The notes beneath the pieces were generated by a model that worked only from the letters and a program-made list of their open reading frames with translations, was not told the origin of the DNA and made no database searches. 64,000 nucleotides of DNA from Monilinia fructicola (taxonomy: Eukaryota > Ascomycota > Leotiomycetes > Helotiales > Sclerotiniaceae): NCBI GenBank assembly GCA_008692225.1, contig VICG01000010.1, forward strand, positions 124,001-188,000, given 5' to 3'. The position numbers and the translations under genes were made by a program. Below are positions 61,101 to 64,000 of this stretch, one piece after another. How positions within the stretch are numbered: the first letter of the stretch is position 1; the number at the start of each line of letters is the position of its first letter.

Positions 61101-64000
61101 CTCGAAAGGTTATAGTATATTAACATAAAAAAGTCAATAACAGCTAGCGTTGCCTATCGAAATCAAAGTATGATGATTGAATACACTTTGAGAATGAAGA
61201 AGAGTAAAGATTGAAGAGGTGCAGAGACAATATATACCAATTCCGAACTCAGAAATTATGAGGAACATACATTTTGTGTGAAAGTGAACTACTAATTAGG
61301 TGCTTGTTTGTGGCAGTGAGCAGTTTGGTTATGCAGAACTATCCATGTAATTATTCCTAGTAGTAACCACAACATTATTTGCAGATGCAATCGCGTGGTG
61401 CCTGCATGGTAACTTTGCATAATGTATTGCTGTAAACTAAGTATTGTATAATAACAAAAGAGTCTAGACGAGAAGATAATAGCTCTCTAGCAAACTCCGA
61501 ACAATCCATACATGCTCGGCTTTGAAGCGAGCCGAAATGACTGCAGAGGTTCGTTCAGGCAGTTGGTTGTATACCCATCTTGGTATTGTCGTGAACTGTT
61601 ATGGGTGTAAAGTATGGATGGCGCTGGGCTTTGAAAGGCACGATGAAGTTTTCCTTCCGAATTTATTTGTATAACATGCTTGAGCATATTACTGGTTTCC
61701 GTTACACTCTCGGAGAAAATAGCATCCTCAAAAATATGACCGACCCCTGACCGTGTATATATCAGATTGACATAAAGAAGTAGAGCCTTGAAGTAATCGT
61801 TGATTTCTCCTAGGAAAGTTTGAAATCGCCTATAAATTTCAAGTAACATCATATTCCCTGATCAATAGACCTTGTTCTTCCCCCCCTTCTATGATTACTG
61901 CATTCGTTCTAGTCAGGAACCCCGACATCAGATGTCCAACTTGAGATGAAAATCTTGTGGTGGATGTAACCATATGATGCTTAAACCTTTCTCGGCACTT
62001 GAACTGCTTCACTTGGAACTATTGAAATCAAGCAAGCTTTTGCGTATCTTTGTGCGGCTGACATCAAAATAGTGGAAATTGGTCCACTTGTCCTTTCCTG
62101 TGTATGCTACCATGGATACGGCAACAGCAGATATCAATATGAAATGACAAGTATCTTTCTCATCCTTCTTAGAATAGGAACAGAAGTTGACGGAATTTTC
62201 ATAACATTTTCTTCGTATAGGAGAGCAATTACTTCTCTAGAAGAGGCTGGATTTGGTTCGTAAATCGCAGCCTGTGATATTTTGTATGACTTCGTTGAAC
62301 CATGCATGAAAACTTCTCCACACGCGGGAGTCTCATGCTGGTACTGCTGTATAACAAACATTGTATCTCTAATGCAGTATCATCAGCTTCGTATCCTAAG
62401 ATACTATCAATCCTTTTTAGACCCCCCGTAAACCTGCTCTGGCCGTCAAGTGTAAGTATTCTCATGCGGGCATTGTGCATCTACTGTGCACCATATGCGT
62501 CCACGATAAGGAGGGCTGAATTTGTTTGGATCATGATCAAACTAGTATTCTCAAAATTTTCGTTTCATTGAGTTATTCGCGGGGTGAATGTATGACAGTA
62601 ACCTCAAAGGAATAACTATTTGGGCCCTGATAGTTGATATACAGTTGCTCATGAAAACAGAAATGAGGACCGAACTTTTGATCTTGAGTCCAATGCAACA
62701 GATATACTGTCGTATAATCTCTCTATTGTTACGGGTATCAGTTCCTTTGAGGTCGTCTTTCTAATTTGCGAATTCTTTCCAAGCTCAAGGTATACGTACT
62801 GGTCTCGCTAAATTCGAGAGAGATCAGTCTGTAAGAATATATTAGCCATACACGTTCTTGTGCTCTTTCCCAGTAAATCGGACTATCGCGATCCAATTAA
62901 AATCACGTTGAAATTCCTGTTTTCTGGGTCATTTGGGGATACAAGATGCTTCACCACTTCAATCCAACAAGAATGAAGAAGCCACTGTGGTCGGAATGTC
63001 GAGTGAACAAAAGATCCTTGCCGAGAACCCGATGTTACAGAGCAGATGCAGGACACCATGGAAGCAATTATCCAAGAATGTTACACTTTGAAGCAATACT
63101 CCGTGCATGCCTAGGTATCGATAGATTCTTTCTCTTGTGCGCGTATGGATCATTTTGAATGCAAATTCAAGGAGTGACAATGGTGAAAGTAGTGGATGGG
63201 AGGAACAAATTTAAACTGCATGAAGTGAAGTTGGACAAGGGTTTCATTGTGTCACGGTGGTAGAAATAGTCTATCGGTCAATCACTAACTAGATTGGTAA
63301 CCGTAGCAACGTTAACCTTAGCATTGTGACCATTTCTCTAGAACTATCTATCATCTAATCTACCACCAGAAATCAACAACTGCAATTCAATACGAATTCA
63401 AAGTTCACAAACGCTCTGGGAGATCGGCATGGTTCGCTTGGTACTCTTGGTAATCTAATTTTTACTCTTTTTAACCTATAACCTGATGAGCTCGCAATCT
63501 ATTCTTAACACAGAAAGCCAATATCGATCAAGATATACCTATTATATACTCACTAATAATAAGTATCTTGATTAAACAAAGTAGGTTTGAAACATCTCCA
63601 AGCTTAGGGTAACCGTTGACCCTATCTAATACTTATTAATATAAAGATGGAAAAGCGTTCAATACTAGTCGCTAGGCAAACACATTTTGGATGAACTCGT
63701 AGAGTTCGACTCGAGTTCCCAGTAAGCTCATCTATCTACCATTGAACGGAATAACTAAACAGTCAAGATGAATGTTGTAATATGCCCACTCTTGACCAAT
63801 CTCGGCGTGTGTGTCATCTTTCGGCTTACGGTTAGTCCAAAGATTGGTCACTACAGTTGTCAGCGATGACTACTTGGTAAGCATTCATTTAGTCGTATAG
63901 AACATGTACCTAGTTCCTATCTTCTATACTGCGAGCTTTTCACTGGAATAGGAAGAACTGGAAGAATTGGGAGATAAGGAAACCACATGCTAGAATCATC
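61101..64000. other. Promoter of the WSC gene, then no recognised gene
   Basis: The best frame is 61852..61487 on the minus strand, 121 codons from an ATG, evenly composed but without motif, signal peptide or family resemblance; I give it about 0.2. Frames at 62072-62571 and 62946-63180 are short and overlap on both strands. No RNA gene, array or long repeat is seen up to the window end. Confidence 0.35.

Overview
The window looks like nuclear DNA from a filamentous ascomycete. Genes carry short GT-AG introns (about 50-115 nt) with CTAAC/CTGAC-like branch points and UTRs rich in CT or A tracts. The gene families are typical of such fungi: a WSC mucin-like wall protein, a GtaA-type secreted glutaminase, a secreted GMC oxidoreductase, a C-terminal fungal Myb module, a PIF1 helicase with a viroplasmin domain, and a small cysteine-rich secreted protein. 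The mix suggests a Helotiales/Sclerotiniaceae-like plant-associated fungus. That placement is inference from family resemblance only; no search was run.

Layout. 1.0-3.4 kb: three-exon conserved fungal protein (+). 6.7-8.4 kb: Myb-like protein with a GC-AG intron (+), tail to tail with an Ap4A phosphorylase/ATP adenylyltransferase (-, 8.6-9.7 kb). 10.9-12.5 kb: two related small secreted-protein loci, the first broken. 13.5-15.7 kb: six-exon secreted GMC oxidoreductase (+). 16.4-19.8 kb: unrecognised or decayed coding fragments. 20.7-21.5 kb: two-exon SDR (-). 21.9-22.6 kb: AT-rich element with long terminal inverted repeats that differ mostly by G:C to A:T transitions. 24.0-26.7 kb: GtaA-type glutaminase (+). 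27.7-28.9 kb: RRM/SR-like RNA-binding protein (+). 32.2-34.5 kb: PIF1 helicase (-). 36.2-36.8 kb: Prx5-type peroxiredoxin (+). 38.6-39.1 kb: eight-cysteine secreted protein (+). 39.1-52.7 kb: about 13.5 kb without a recognisable gene. 52.7-54.0 kb: conserved protein of unknown function (-). 55.1-55.6 kb: about 500 bp of ATT repeat. 55.9-56.5 kb: NatB catalytic subunit (+). 57.4-61.1 kb: WSC-domain mucin-like protein (-). 61.1-64.0 kb: no recognised gene.

The genes do not form one evident pathway. Four or five products are predicted to be secreted (GMC oxidoreductase, glutaminase, WSC protein, eight-cysteine protein, small secreted proteins). The others are housekeeping or regulatory: NatB, Ap4A phosphorylase, peroxiredoxin, RNA-binding protein, PIF1.

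The most consequential observation concerns sequence quality. Six otherwise well-conserved genes need twelve single-base corrections, most of them in short homopolymers, to read through in one frame. This looks more like residual indel error in the assembly than pseudogenes, and automatic annotation would split these genes. The strongest biological candidates are the inverted-repeat element with a RIP-like signature, the viroplasmin-SIM-PIF1 helicase with a Cys-rich insert, the modular phase-0 mucin exons and 120-bp duplication of the WSC gene, and the broken/intact pair of small secreted-protein loci.
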